Origin: PALSA-1355 sp031400775
GTDB taxonomy: Bacteria > Planctomycetota > Planctomycetia > Pirellulales > PALSA-1355
Assembly: GCA_031400775.1 (NCBI GenBank)
Contig: JANNQN010000141.1
Location: forward strand, 1-19,086
Direction of reading: 5' to 3'
DNA length: 19,086 bases
Shown piece after piece: positions 1 to 6,969 of this stretch; positions within the stretch are counted from its first letter, which is position 1, and the number at the start of each line of letters is the position of its first letter. The position numbers and the translations under genes are program-made. The notes below the pieces were generated by a model. It was not told where the DNA came from and ran no database searches. It saw only the letters and a program-made list of their open reading frames with translations.

Positions 1-1255
1 CGGTGGCGATCACAAACACGGGCGACGATATCTCCGACAGCCAGGTGAGCAGCGTGCCGAAGACCCGCGCTGAAGTGCCACCATCGCTGCCCCCTGATCC
101 CGAGGATCCGGCAAATGCCTTGTCAATTTCATCGATCCAAAGAATGGCCGGCGCGATGCTTTCGGCTGTCTGGATCGCGCGGCGCACATTCTCTTCGCTC
201 GAACCCACCAGGCTGCCAAACATGCGGCCGACGTCAAACCGCAGCAGCGGCAGTCGCCACAGGCTGGCGACCGCTTTGGCGCAGAGGCTCTTGCCGCAGC
301 CTTGAATGCCCAACAAAAGCACTCCCCGCGGCGCCGGCAAGCCGAACTCGGCAGCCCGATCGCTGAACGCCATTCCACGCTTCACCAGCCACTGTTTCAG
401 GTCCACCAATCCCGCGACTTGCGAGATTTGTTCTTGCGATTCGTAGTACTCGAGCAGGCCGCTCTTGCGGATGATCTGTTGTTTCTCGCTAAAGACGACG
501 GTGACGTCGTCGGCGTCGAGCTTTCCATCCAACACCAATGTCTTGGCGAACACGTTTTCCGCTTCTTTGAGCGTGAGCCCTTGCGCGGCTCGCAGCAGCC
601 GGTCGCGCGCTTCGGCGTCGAGGTTGACCCGGATCTGGGGTTTGTCCTTGACGTCTTCCAGAATGCGCTCGAGTAGTTTGTTGAAGTCTTCCAGCCTCGG
701 CAATCCAAACTCCAACACGGTGACATCCTTGGACAACTCCGGAGCCATCTTCAGCATGGGAGCGACGATCACGATCGTCTTGTAGGTATCGCGCAGGTGG
801 TGCGCCACGTCGCGCAACCGCCGGATGACTGCCATATTGCAGCGAAGATCCTCCATGAAGGGATGGAAGTCTTTGAAGAGGTAGATCGCAGGTTCAACCT
901 GGTCGAGCACGGAATCGAGGGCCATCAGGGGATCGGTTGTATTGTTGGATCCGCTTTTGGCCCGCTGTGGCTCGGAACCCTGTTTGACAATTCCTTGAGT
1001 GAAGCTCCAAATGTAGACTTTCTTGTTTCGCTTCTGAGCAATCTTTGCCAGGTACTGTTCGACGCGTTCCTCTTCCCAACTCACCAGGTAGATGATCGGA
1101 TAGCGCGCGCGGATCAGAACTTCAAGCTCCTGCTGCGGCGTGTTGCAGGCGCGCTTCGGTTGCCCATTGCGCTGGGCCCCTGCTTTTGCCGGCGGCGTCG
1201 GTGAGGCGACGGGCTTTTTGACCGGCTGGTTGGGTACGTTGGGACGCTCGCTCAT
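1..1255 (-). CDS. Ycf46-like AAA+ ATPase, C-terminus cut by window edge
   Basis: The 418 visible residues show a basic, proline-rich N-terminus (about 1-40), a non-catalytic N-terminal region (about 42-260) and the start of an AAA+ ATPase module. Walker A is GIQGCGKS (316-323) and Walker B is ILWIDE (371-376), followed by a Gly/Ser-rich loop. The architecture, with a long N-terminal region before a single AAA core, matches the Ycf46 family of cyanobacteria and plastids, whose function is poorly known. The second half of the ATPase core (sensor and arginine-finger regions) lies outside the window. The ATG overlaps the stop of the upstream small gene as ATGA, so translation is probably coupled. 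It is the third gene of a minus-strand operon behind a radical SAM gene. AAA assignment is very secure; the Ycf46 subfamily is likely; substrate unknown. Confidence 0.88.
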   Translation of the reverse strand, partial: MSERPNVPNQPVKKPVASPTPPAKAGAQRNGQPKRACNTPQQELEVLIRARYPIIYLVSWEEERVEQYLAKIAQKRNKKVYIWSFTQGIVKQGSEPQRAKSGSNNTTDPLMALDSVLDQVEPAIYLFKDFHPFMEDLRCNMAVIRRLRDVAHHLRDTYKTIVIVAPMLKMAPELSKDVTVLEFGLPRLEDFNKLLERILEDVKDKPQIRVNLDAEARDRLLRAAQGLTLKEAENVFAKTLVLDGKLDADDVTVVFSEKQQIIRKSGLLEYYESQEQISQVAGLVDLKQWLVKRGMAFSDRAAEFGLPAPRGVLLLGIQGCGKSLCAKAVASLWRLPLLRFDVGRMFGSLVGSSEENVRRAIQTAESIAPAILWIDEIDKAFAGSSGSGGSDGGTSARVFGTLLTWLSEISSPVFVIAT

Positions 1256-1500
1256 CGCTCGTTCTCTCCGCTTTGTCGATTTTGCGTCGAATGGGACTCG
1301 CCGTGCGTGAGCAGCTCGGCGGGCAAGCCATCGCACGCGATCACCGCCGACGTACACGCCATGCGAGCCTGCAAAGTCGCGCTTTCGGGACACAGGCCGG
1401 CCAACACTTGGAGAACCTCCTGGGACATGCCAAACACATAAATGCGTCCGTCGGGCCCGATGGTGATTTCGGTAATCGCCGTTTCATCCGCGACTTTCAT
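1252..1500 (-). CDS. 82-residue conserved-looking protein of unknown function
   Basis: I do not recognise this protein. It starts with an acidic segment (MKVADETAITEITIGPDG) that reads like a beta-hairpin, then a hydrophobic stretch around GRIYVFGMSQEVLQVLAGLCP. Three cysteines follow (in LCPES, MACTS and IACDG), and the tail is polar and probably disordered. The ATG at 1500 is preferred over an in-frame TTG at 1515 because AGGA (1507-1510) sits 6 nt upstream of it. Its stop overlaps the ATPase start by 4 bp, and the radical SAM gene ends 18 nt upstream, so it is the middle gene of a three-gene operon. The tight packing and good ribosome binding site support a real gene. A role as adaptor or partner of either neighbour is only inference. 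Confidence 0.72.
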   Translation of the reverse strand: MKVADETAITEITIGPDGRIYVFGMSQEVLQVLAGLCPESATLQARMACTSAVIACDGLPAELLTHGESHSTQNRQSGENER

Positions 1501-1518
1501 CGCCAGTCCTCGCAATCG

Positions 1519-2406
1519 TCAGGTGATTAGATTCAGTTCCGCGGCTCCGGCCAAATCGCGTGCGTGCCGCCCAATGTGGGCGCTAAGGGGTTGAGACAAT
1601 TCCGCCGTGTGCGAAGCTTGCCACTTTGGCAGATACCCGTCGCGGATGCTGAACTTGGCGCGCGGCAGATTGGCCCGCATCCAAGCCACGATCGGCCGAT
1701 AACAGCAGTCGAAGTGCCCGGGCAGCAACAGGTGCCGCACGATCAAGTCTGTCTGGTCGGCGGCAATCCGCAGATTGCGGGTCACGATTTCCAAGTAATT
1801 GTCGATCCCCGCCAGCCTTCGCGCACACGCGTTGTTGCCGAATTTAAGGTCGGCGACGTACACGCTGACGGCGCCGTCGAGCAGGGCAAACGCGTCCGGC
1901 GTCCCATGGAAGTCGGACTTCCAAATCACCGGCGGCAGGTTTGCGCAACCGGCCATCGCGTCGAGGATGGCAGGTATATGAATCGTCGGTTCTCCGCCGA
2001 CCCATTGGATATTACGCGCGCCTCGGGCTCGCCCCCAATCGACGGCCGAGTTGAGAAAATCTCGGGTCAGATCCTCCCCGCGCCGCGGATCGAATGCGTT
2101 TGCCTCGGCTATGCAAAACACGCATCGCAAGTCGCAGCCGGAGAGATAGAACAGGTGCGAGGGAATTAGCTCCAACTCCTCGCTGTACTCGATGCGGTGC
2201 CGAAACACTCGCGCCGTCGCGTCCGCCTTGCACGGCCCGCGCTCACCCGCCAGGCGATTGGCCTCGCACCGATGCTCGCACAACAGGCAGCGGTTGTAGT
2301 GCAACCGAGCCCTCTCAATCGCCTCGTGCGTACCCCAGGACCGCTCTGCCACGGCGAGCAACCTAGAAAAGAGGTGGGCCGGGCATCTCAACTGTTCCAA
2401 ACTCAT
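1519..2406 (-). CDS. Radical SAM protein, PflX-like (COG1313 type)
   Basis: A 295-residue protein with the radical SAM cluster motif CDLRCVFC (C91, C95, C98), which binds a 4Fe-4S cluster for S-adenosylmethionine cleavage, and the SAM-contacting GGEP at 137-140. Ahead of the core is a second cysteine set, C40-x2-C43-x3-C47-x11-C59, typical of PflX/COG1313 proteins. These resemble pyruvate-formate-lyase activating enzymes but have no established substrate. No SPASM domain follows. The ATG at 2406 is chosen over a TTG at 2451 because that TTG lies inside a predicted promoter -35 box. It is the first gene of an operon with an 82-residue protein and a Ycf46-like ATPase. Fold and cofactor are secure; reaction unknown. 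Confidence 0.9.
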   Translation of the reverse strand: MSLEQLRCPAHLFSRLLAVAERSWGTHEAIERARLHYNRCLLCEHRCEANRLAGERGPCKADATARVFRHRIEYSEELELIPSHLFYLSGCDLRCVFCIAEANAFDPRRGEDLTRDFLNSAVDWGRARGARNIQWVGGEPTIHIPAILDAMAGCANLPPVIWKSDFHGTPDAFALLDGAVSVYVADLKFGNNACARRLAGIDNYLEIVTRNLRIAADQTDLIVRHLLLPGHFDCCYRPIVAWMRANLPRAKFSIRDGYLPKWQASHTAELSQPLSAHIGRHARDLAGAAELNLIT

Positions 2407-2911
2407 TGCCCAGCACTTACTTAAGTTACTGCCACTGGAAACCGAAGTCAATTAGTTGCCGCATTGTCTCGTTCAAGCTGGCGGTCGCTAGAGTAATCCC
2501 TGGGGGAGTTCGGCGAGGACGCGGGAATGATTTGTTGGCCGTTTTCCGCCACGTCTACGGGCCGCTGCCCGACCGATCGATCCGCTCGACGCGTCTTTCA
2601 GGGCACTTTCGCGGGAACGCCGCTGCAGCTCTTTGCAAAGCCAAGACGCCGCTTGACGGTCGGAGGAATTCGGCTGCTGGCGATGGCGAGAGCGTGATTT
2701 GATCCGAACGCAGCTCAAAGTGCAAAACCCCTTCGCATGCCTTCGCAACCGAAAAGGGACGACAGGATGCAGTTCCGGAATCCGACTTGAGAAACGACCG
2801 GGCATGACTCCAGCCCCTTGCCTGTCGGGGACGGGGAGCTGGATGCTGTTTATACTGGCGGCCGGTCTGCGACTTGATTCTGCCGGCGATGGGCTTACTT
2901 GGGTTAAAACG
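2407..2911. other. Gene-poor stretch between divergent genes
   Basis: I see no convincing gene here. Reading frames cross it on both strands but carry no recognisable domain. The left end holds the predicted promoter of the minus-strand radical SAM operon. Near the right end TATACT (2851-2856) could be a -10 box for the plus-strand DUF3291 gene, but I find no matching -35 box. Confidence 0.5.
2423..2451 (-). promoter_or_regulatory. Predicted sigma70-like promoter of the radical SAM operon
   Basis: On the minus strand TTGACT (2446-2451) is followed after 17 bp by TAACTT (2423-2428). The -35 box is close to consensus, the -10 box weak (3 of 6). The predicted transcript would start about 10 nt before the ATG at 2406, so the leader would be very short. 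Confidence 0.4.
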
Positions 2912-3352
2912 ATGAACTTCGTCTCGGTGACGCGGCTGCGGATCAGGAAGTGGCGATTCGTGCCAGGGTTCCTCTACTTGACGCTGTTGTCGCTGATCCA
3001 GGCGCGGCGAGCGGAAGGCAATCTCGGCACGTCGCTCCAGCGCGACTCGCACCTGACGTTTTGGACAATCACGGTCTGGCGCGACGAGCACGCCATGCGA
3101 GCGTTTCGCAATCACGGTGCTCACCAGCGGGCGATGCCCAAGTTGCGCGAGTGGTGCGACGAAGCGACGTATGCGCACTGGCTACAGGAAAGCGGCGAGC
3201 CGCCGGACCCGGCCACGGCCTTTGAGCGACTGGTTCGCGAGGGGATCGTTTCCCGAGTCAATCACCCGTCGCCGGACCATGCATCGCGAAACTTTCCGCC
3301 ACCCAGGAAGTCGATCTCTCGCGGAACTGGAGATGTTGCACGTGAAGGCTGA
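2912..3352 (+). CDS. DUF3291 / dimeric alpha-beta-barrel family protein
   Basis: A 146-residue protein beginning MNFVSVTRLRIRKWRF. The central part, with RRAEGNLG, the FWTITVW strand, the segment DEHAMRAFRNHG and then HQRAMPKLREWCDEATYAHW, is the pattern of DUF3291 proteins. These are related in fold to antibiotic-biosynthesis monooxygenases and spheroidene monooxygenase-like proteins. No cofactor or substrate can be assigned. The frame stays open upstream to 2699, but those residues are low-complexity and unlike the family, so the ATG at 2912 is chosen; no clear Shine-Dalgarno sequence precedes it. The C-terminal 30 residues are proline- and arginine-rich and probably disordered. A methyltransferase gene follows after 75 bp on the same strand. 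Family fairly sure; function unknown. Confidence 0.75.
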   Translation: MNFVSVTRLRIRKWRFVPGFLYLTLLSLIQARRAEGNLGTSLQRDSHLTFWTITVWRDEHAMRAFRNHGAHQRAMPKLREWCDEATYAHWLQESGEPPDPATAFERLVREGIVSRVNHPSPDHASRNFPPPRKSISRGTGDVAREG

Positions 3353-3427
3353 GGAAACGCCAGGCCGTCCCGCAGACGTATGGCACTGTTTGTGCTTTTT
3401 TCTCTGACGAGTGTGAGATGAATTGCA

Positions 3428-4114
3428 ATGGATATTTACAACAAGAACGAAGTCACGCGGGTCCAGGTGGGCGAGTCGGTTCTGCCGCTGTGCGAATTTG
3501 CGACGGCCTTTCAGACCCTGCTCATCATGCACACGTCCAACTACGACAATGTGCGCTGGCTTGGAGTGCCGGTTTGGCAGGATGTCCTGTCACTGTGGAC
3601 GATTCAGGAGACGATCGCGGAGATCCGGCCGAGTTTGATCATCGAGACTGGCACAAACCGCGGCGGGAGCGCTCTGTTCTACGCCTCGCTCTGCGACTTG
3701 ATGGGAAAGGGCAGTGTCGTCACCGTCGACATCGAGAAGATGCACGACCTGTCCCATCCGCGCATCGAGTGGCTGATTGGATCGTCCCTTGCCCCCGAGA
3801 TTCTCTCGCGCGTTGCTGCCCGAGTCGCGGGCGCCGACGGCCCCGTCATGGTGATTCTCGATAGCGATCATTCTCGATCGCACGTGGCAGGGGAGCTCGA
3901 ATCGTACAGTCCGTTCGTCACGCCCGGGAGTTACTTGCTGGTGCAAGATGGCATCATCGACGCGCTGCCGATGTTTGCCGCCGGGCGACCGGGACCGCTG
4001 CCCGCGCTGGAACAGTTTCTCGTGCAGCATCCGAACTTCGAGGTGGACGACGCTCGTTGCCAGCGATTCATCGTGACGCACCATCCGCGCGGTTGGCTAC
4101 GTCGCGTGAAGTAG
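3428..4114 (+). CDS. CmcI-family (cephalosporin hydroxylase-like) SAM-dependent methyltransferase
   Basis: A 228-residue protein matching the CmcI/rhamnosyl O-methyltransferase family (class I Rossmann methyltransferases). The SAM-binding motif is IIETGTNRGGS (71-81), followed by VTVDI (98-102). Near 143-153 the motif ILDSDHSRSHV and later QDGIID (173-178) provide the acidic residues that bind a metal in CmcI-type enzymes. Despite the 'cephalosporin hydroxylase' label in databases, these proteins mostly methylate small-molecule or sugar hydroxyls, often in natural-product or surface-polysaccharide pathways. No sugar or antibiotic pathway genes lie nearby, so the substrate is open. The ribosome binding site is weak (GAG about 10 nt before the ATG). 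Length is normal for the family. Confidence 0.87.
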   Translation: MDIYNKNEVTRVQVGESVLPLCEFATAFQTLLIMHTSNYDNVRWLGVPVWQDVLSLWTIQETIAEIRPSLIIETGTNRGGSALFYASLCDLMGKGSVVTVDIEKMHDLSHPRIEWLIGSSLAPEILSRVAARVAGADGPVMVILDSDHSRSHVAGELESYSPFVTPGSYLLVQDGIIDALPMFAAGRPGPLPALEQFLVQHPNFEVDDARCQRFIVTHHPRGWLRRVK

Positions 4115-4566
4115 TCAACGGCGACGATTTCATCGAATGCGCAAGTTGCGTTTACAGTCCTCATCTGGATACCCCCTTGCAGCACTGCGCTGCTGCTTTT
4201 CCCCATTTGTGCGTAGCCTTCTCGAGCCCAATCCAACCTTTCGAGTGGCCCTCCTTCGTGACTCAAACAATTCTTCGGTCCACCGATGTTCTGGGGCTTA
4301 AGTGAACAAAAGTATCTCAGTAACATCGCCTGCAAAATCGACCTGCAAGCAGCATCGTCCAGGAAATATCCACGGCAGCAAGCTCGCGATAACGTTAGCG
4401 CATCCGCCGCGGCACTTTTTTCTCCCTGACCCGACGGTCAGGATACGACTAAGGTCTTATAGTCGTCACCAGGGTCGATCGAATACGCTACGGCGTCGGT
4501 TCGGGCAGGCCGGCGTACGCCGCAGAGGGTTCGTTGTCACACGCTCGACCTTCAGGCTTGGGAAAC
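4115..4566. other. Gene-poor stretch with two hairpins, upstream of the chemotaxis region
   Basis: No recognisable gene. Short frames are present on both strands without family features. The notable content is two perfect inverted repeats side by side at 4425-4466, described as a separate entry. No clear promoter consensus was found ahead of the 4567 gene. Confidence 0.5.
4425..4466. repeat. Two adjacent perfect inverted repeats (tandem hairpins)
   Basis: First hairpin: CCTGACC (4425-4431), loop CGAC, GGTCAGG (4436-4442). Two bases later the second: ACGACTA (4445-4451), 8-nt loop, TAGTCGT (4460-4466). A T-run (4416-4421) lies before the first stem on the plus strand. Neither stem is followed by a U-run in plus-strand RNA, so they do not look like simple terminators. 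They lie 100 nt upstream of the 4567 gene and could form a structured leader or an operator pair. Confidence 0.55.
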
Positions 4567-4944
4567 ATGGACGCACGTGCGCGACAAATGGACGTTGCCG
4601 AGGCAATTTGGGATATGTGCATCGAAATGCGCGGTCTGAAGCACGACCCCGCACGACGGAACGAAATTCTCAACCAGACCGCGAAGTATGCGTGGGCACT
4701 CTACCACGACTTGGATTGGGCTAGCCGGAGTGTACCGCCGATTCCTGAAGCGATCCGGCGTCGCTGGCCATTCGAACCGAACGAACCGGTCTTCTTTCAG
4801 TGTTTAGAAACCCTTGAAGAGTTTGCGGCTCGGGCGTGGGCCGCCCTTGCGCCGAGAAGTCGGAGTGATTATTCATCCATTCGTGCCAATATCATTCCGC
4901 TGACGCCGCATGGCACGACGCGAAGCGGGCCCAGTATGCAGTGA
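4567..4944 (+). CDS. Hypothetical protein, 125 residues
   Basis: I do not recognise this protein. From the ATG at 4567 it begins MDARARQMDVAEAIWDMCIEM and contains predicted helical segments rich in Trp, Glu and Arg (around AKYAWALYHDLDWASR and FFQCLETLEEFAARAWAALA). The last 25 residues (after RSRSDYSS) lose this character and look like read-through of another frame. It has no signal peptide or membrane segment. The end overlaps the start of the chemoreceptor gene by 35 bp, which either reflects coupling or means that the true chemoreceptor start is further downstream. A weak GGGA precedes the ATG. It could be a real small gene or a decaying remnant. Confidence 0.45.
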   Translation: MDARARQMDVAEAIWDMCIEMRGLKHDPARRNEILNQTAKYAWALYHDLDWASRSVPPIPEAIRRRWPFEPNEPVFFQCLETLEEFAARAWAALAPRSRSDYSSIRANIIPLTPHGTTRSGPSMQ

Positions 4945-6121
4945 ACGTGTACGGCGCGATTGTGGCAACCTTTGCGTAGTCTTGCGCTCGCAGGCCGTCA
5001 TCGAGTTCAAGCTCGACGGCACGATCTTGACGGCCAATGACAACTTCCTGCAAACGTTGGGCTATACGCTGGACGAGATCCAGGGGCGGCACCACAGCAT
5101 CTTCGTGGACGAGGCCTATCGCGCCAGCGCCGAGTACAAGGAGTTCTGGGCACGGCTCAACCGTGGAGAGTTCCAGGCCGCGGAATACAAGCGGCTGGGC
5201 AAGGGCGGCAAAGAGGTCTGGATTCAGGCCTCGTACAACCCGATCCTGGATGCCAGCGGCCGGCCGGTCAAGGTCGTCAAGTTCGCCACCGACACGACCG
5301 CGCAGAAGAAACAAAACGACTTGATGCGAGAAACGATGGCGATCGTGACTCGCAATGCCACGGCGCTCGGGTCGTCGTCCGAGGAGTTGGCCGCGGTCAG
5401 CACGCAAATGGCCGCCAGCTCGGAAGAAACGGCGGTGCAAGCCAACGTCGTTTCGGCGGCTTCGGTGCAAGTCAGCTCAAACGTGCAGACGGTCGCCTCT
5501 GGCGTGGAAGAAATGAGCGCCAGCATCCGCGAGATCGCGGCGAACGCATCGGAGGCGGCCAAGATCGTCGAGCAGGCCGTCGCGATCGTCGGAACGACCA
5601 ATCAGACGATTGCGAAGCTGGGCGAGAGCAGCAACAAAATCGGAAAGGTGATCAAAGTCATTACGTCGATCGCCGAGCAAACCAACTTGTTGGCTCTGAA
5701 TACCACGATCGAAGCGGCGCGGGCCGGTGAGGCAGGCAAGGGGTTTGCCGTCGTCGCCAACGAAGTCAAGGAGCTTGCTAAAGACACCGCCAAGGCCACC
5801 GAAGATATCGGGAAAAAAATCGAGGCCATCCAGATGGACTCGCGAGGCGCCGTCGAGGCCATCAAGCAGATTGGTGAAATCATTTCCCGGGTCAACGCCA
5901 TCTCAGCGACGATCGCCAGCGCCGTCGAGGAGCAATCGGCCACGACCAATGAGATCAGCCGCAATGTGACCGAGGCCGCCGAGGGATCGAGCGAGATCAC
6001 TCTAAACATCGCCAGCGTGGCCAAGGCCGCCCAAAGCACGACGGAAGGGGCCAACAATACCCAGCAGGCTGCCGCCGAGCTGTCCCGCATGGCCAGCGAA
6101 CTGCAAAAAGTCGTTTCCTAA
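4910..6121 (+). CDS. Soluble PAS-domain methyl-accepting chemotaxis protein
   Basis: A 403-residue chemoreceptor without membrane segments, so cytoplasmic. Residues about 29-133 form a PAS domain (VIEFKLDGTILTANDNF, then the YNPILDASGRPVKVVKF strands), which may hold a ligand or cofactor. Residues 140-403 are the MCP signalling coiled coil. Its hairpin tip EQTNLLALNTTIEAARAGE (256-274) contacts CheA and CheW, and the flanking helices have Glu pairs that could be methylated by CheR. There is no HAMP domain. ATG 4910 is the only ATG before the PAS domain, but the first 25 residues (Cys- and Arg-rich) do not resemble receptor N-termini. TTG 4982 is an alternative. It heads a che gene cluster; cheY follows 63 nt later. 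Confidence 0.9.
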   Translation: MARREAGPVCSERVRRDCGNLCVVLRSQAVIEFKLDGTILTANDNFLQTLGYTLDEIQGRHHSIFVDEAYRASAEYKEFWARLNRGEFQAAEYKRLGKGGKEVWIQASYNPILDASGRPVKVVKFATDTTAQKKQNDLMRETMAIVTRNATALGSSSEELAAVSTQMAASSEETAVQANVVSAASVQVSSNVQTVASGVEEMSASIREIAANASEAAKIVEQAVAIVGTTNQTIAKLGESSNKIGKVIKVITSIAEQTNLLALNTTIEAARAGEAGKGFAVVANEVKELAKDTAKATEDIGKKIEAIQMDSRGAVEAIKQIGEIISRVNAISATIASAVEEQSATTNEISRNVTEAAEGSSEITLNIASVAKAAQSTTEGANNTQQAAAELSRMASELQKVVS

Positions 6122-6184
6122 TTGAGTCCCCAGCTTGTATCGAGACGCAGCATCCTGCGGCGGCAAACTCACTCGAGGTAATTT

Positions 6185-6574
6185 ATGCGCGTTCTGATCA
6201 TCGACGATTCGCGGGCGATGCGGACCATCCTTTCGCACATGTTGCGCCAGCTTGGGTTCGACGTTAGCGAGGCCACCAATGGTCGCGAAGCGTTGGCGCG
6301 GCTTGGCGAGTTGGACCGGGTCGACCTGGCGCTGGTCGACTGGAACATGCCGGAGATGAATGGAATCGAGTTTGTTCGCAAGGTGCGCGCCGACTCCCGC
6401 TACAACGACCTGTTGCTGATGATGGTGACCACGGAAACGGAAGTCCAGCAAGTGGCCGCCGCCTTGCAGGCTGGCGCCAATGAGTACGTCATGAAGCCGT
6501 TCACCAAGGAAGTCGTCCAGGAAAAACTGGCGGTGCTCGGCCTCTTGTGCGATCAGACCCCGGCAACTTCTTGA
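6185..6574 (+). CDS. cheY: CheY-like response regulator, first of a tandem pair
   Basis: A 129-residue stand-alone receiver domain. The acidic pair D7-D8, phosphoacceptor D52 (in ALVDWNMPEMNG), T82/T83 and K104 (in MKPF) are all present, so it should accept phosphate from CheA. There is no output domain, as expected for a CheY that acts by binding the flagellar switch or another target, or that serves as a phosphate sink. The start MRVLIIDDSRAMR is the normal family N-terminus. The leader contains GAGG about 9 nt upstream (CTCGAGGTAATTT then ATG). A second CheY follows after 17 nt and aligns along its length without gaps. Confidence 0.93.
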   Translation: MRVLIIDDSRAMRTILSHMLRQLGFDVSEATNGREALARLGELDRVDLALVDWNMPEMNGIEFVRKVRADSRYNDLLLMMVTTETEVQQVAAALQAGANEYVMKPFTKEVVQEKLAVLGLLCDQTPATS

Positions 6575-6591
6575 CCCACGGAGCCCGACCA

Positions 6592-6969
6592 ATGCGAGCG
6601 CTCGTGATCGATGACGCCAAGGCGATGCGGATGATCCTGCGACAAATCTTGACCTCACTGGGCTTTGACGTCAGCGAAGCCAGCGATGGTCGAGAGGGGA
6701 TGGCAATGCTGCGGCAGTCGCCTGAAATCGAGTTGGCCCTGGTCGACTTCTATATGCCTGACATGGACGGCGTCGAGTTCGTTCGCACGGTGCGGAGCGA
6801 CCGTGCCTACGACGCAATACGACTGCTGATGGTCACCAGCGAAGATGAGCCCGCGAGGATCGAGATGGCCCTGCAAGCGGGGGCCGATGACTATCTGCGC
6901 AAGCCGTTCGGGCGACAAGAAACGATCGATAAAATCCAGGGATTGGGCATTCCGCTCAGCACACCATGA
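6592..6969 (+). CDS. cheY: CheY-like response regulator, second of a tandem pair
   Basis: A 125-residue receiver domain with D7-D8, phosphoacceptor D52 (in ALVDFYMPDMDG), T82 and K104 (in RKPF), so phosphorylation-competent by sequence. It aligns residue for residue with the preceding CheY, sharing GFDVSEA and LQAGA segments, but differs on the helix 4 / strand 5 face used for output (for example TSEDEPARIE versus TTETEVQQVA). This suggests an old duplication with different partners. ATG 6592 is preferred over an upstream in-frame start because GGAG lies about 10 nt before it and the protein then begins at the canonical MRALVIDD. Its stop overlaps the cheB start as ATGA. Confidence 0.93.
   Translation: MRALVIDDAKAMRMILRQILTSLGFDVSEASDGREGMAMLRQSPEIELALVDFYMPDMDGVEFVRTVRSDRAYDAIRLLMVTSEDEPARIEMALQAGADDYLRKPFGRQETIDKIQGLGIPLSTP

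Noticed and set aside
2555..3178. 207-residue minus-strand frame
   Set aside because: Arg/Pro/His-rich with no domain, and it overlaps the plus-strand frame that matches DUF3291.
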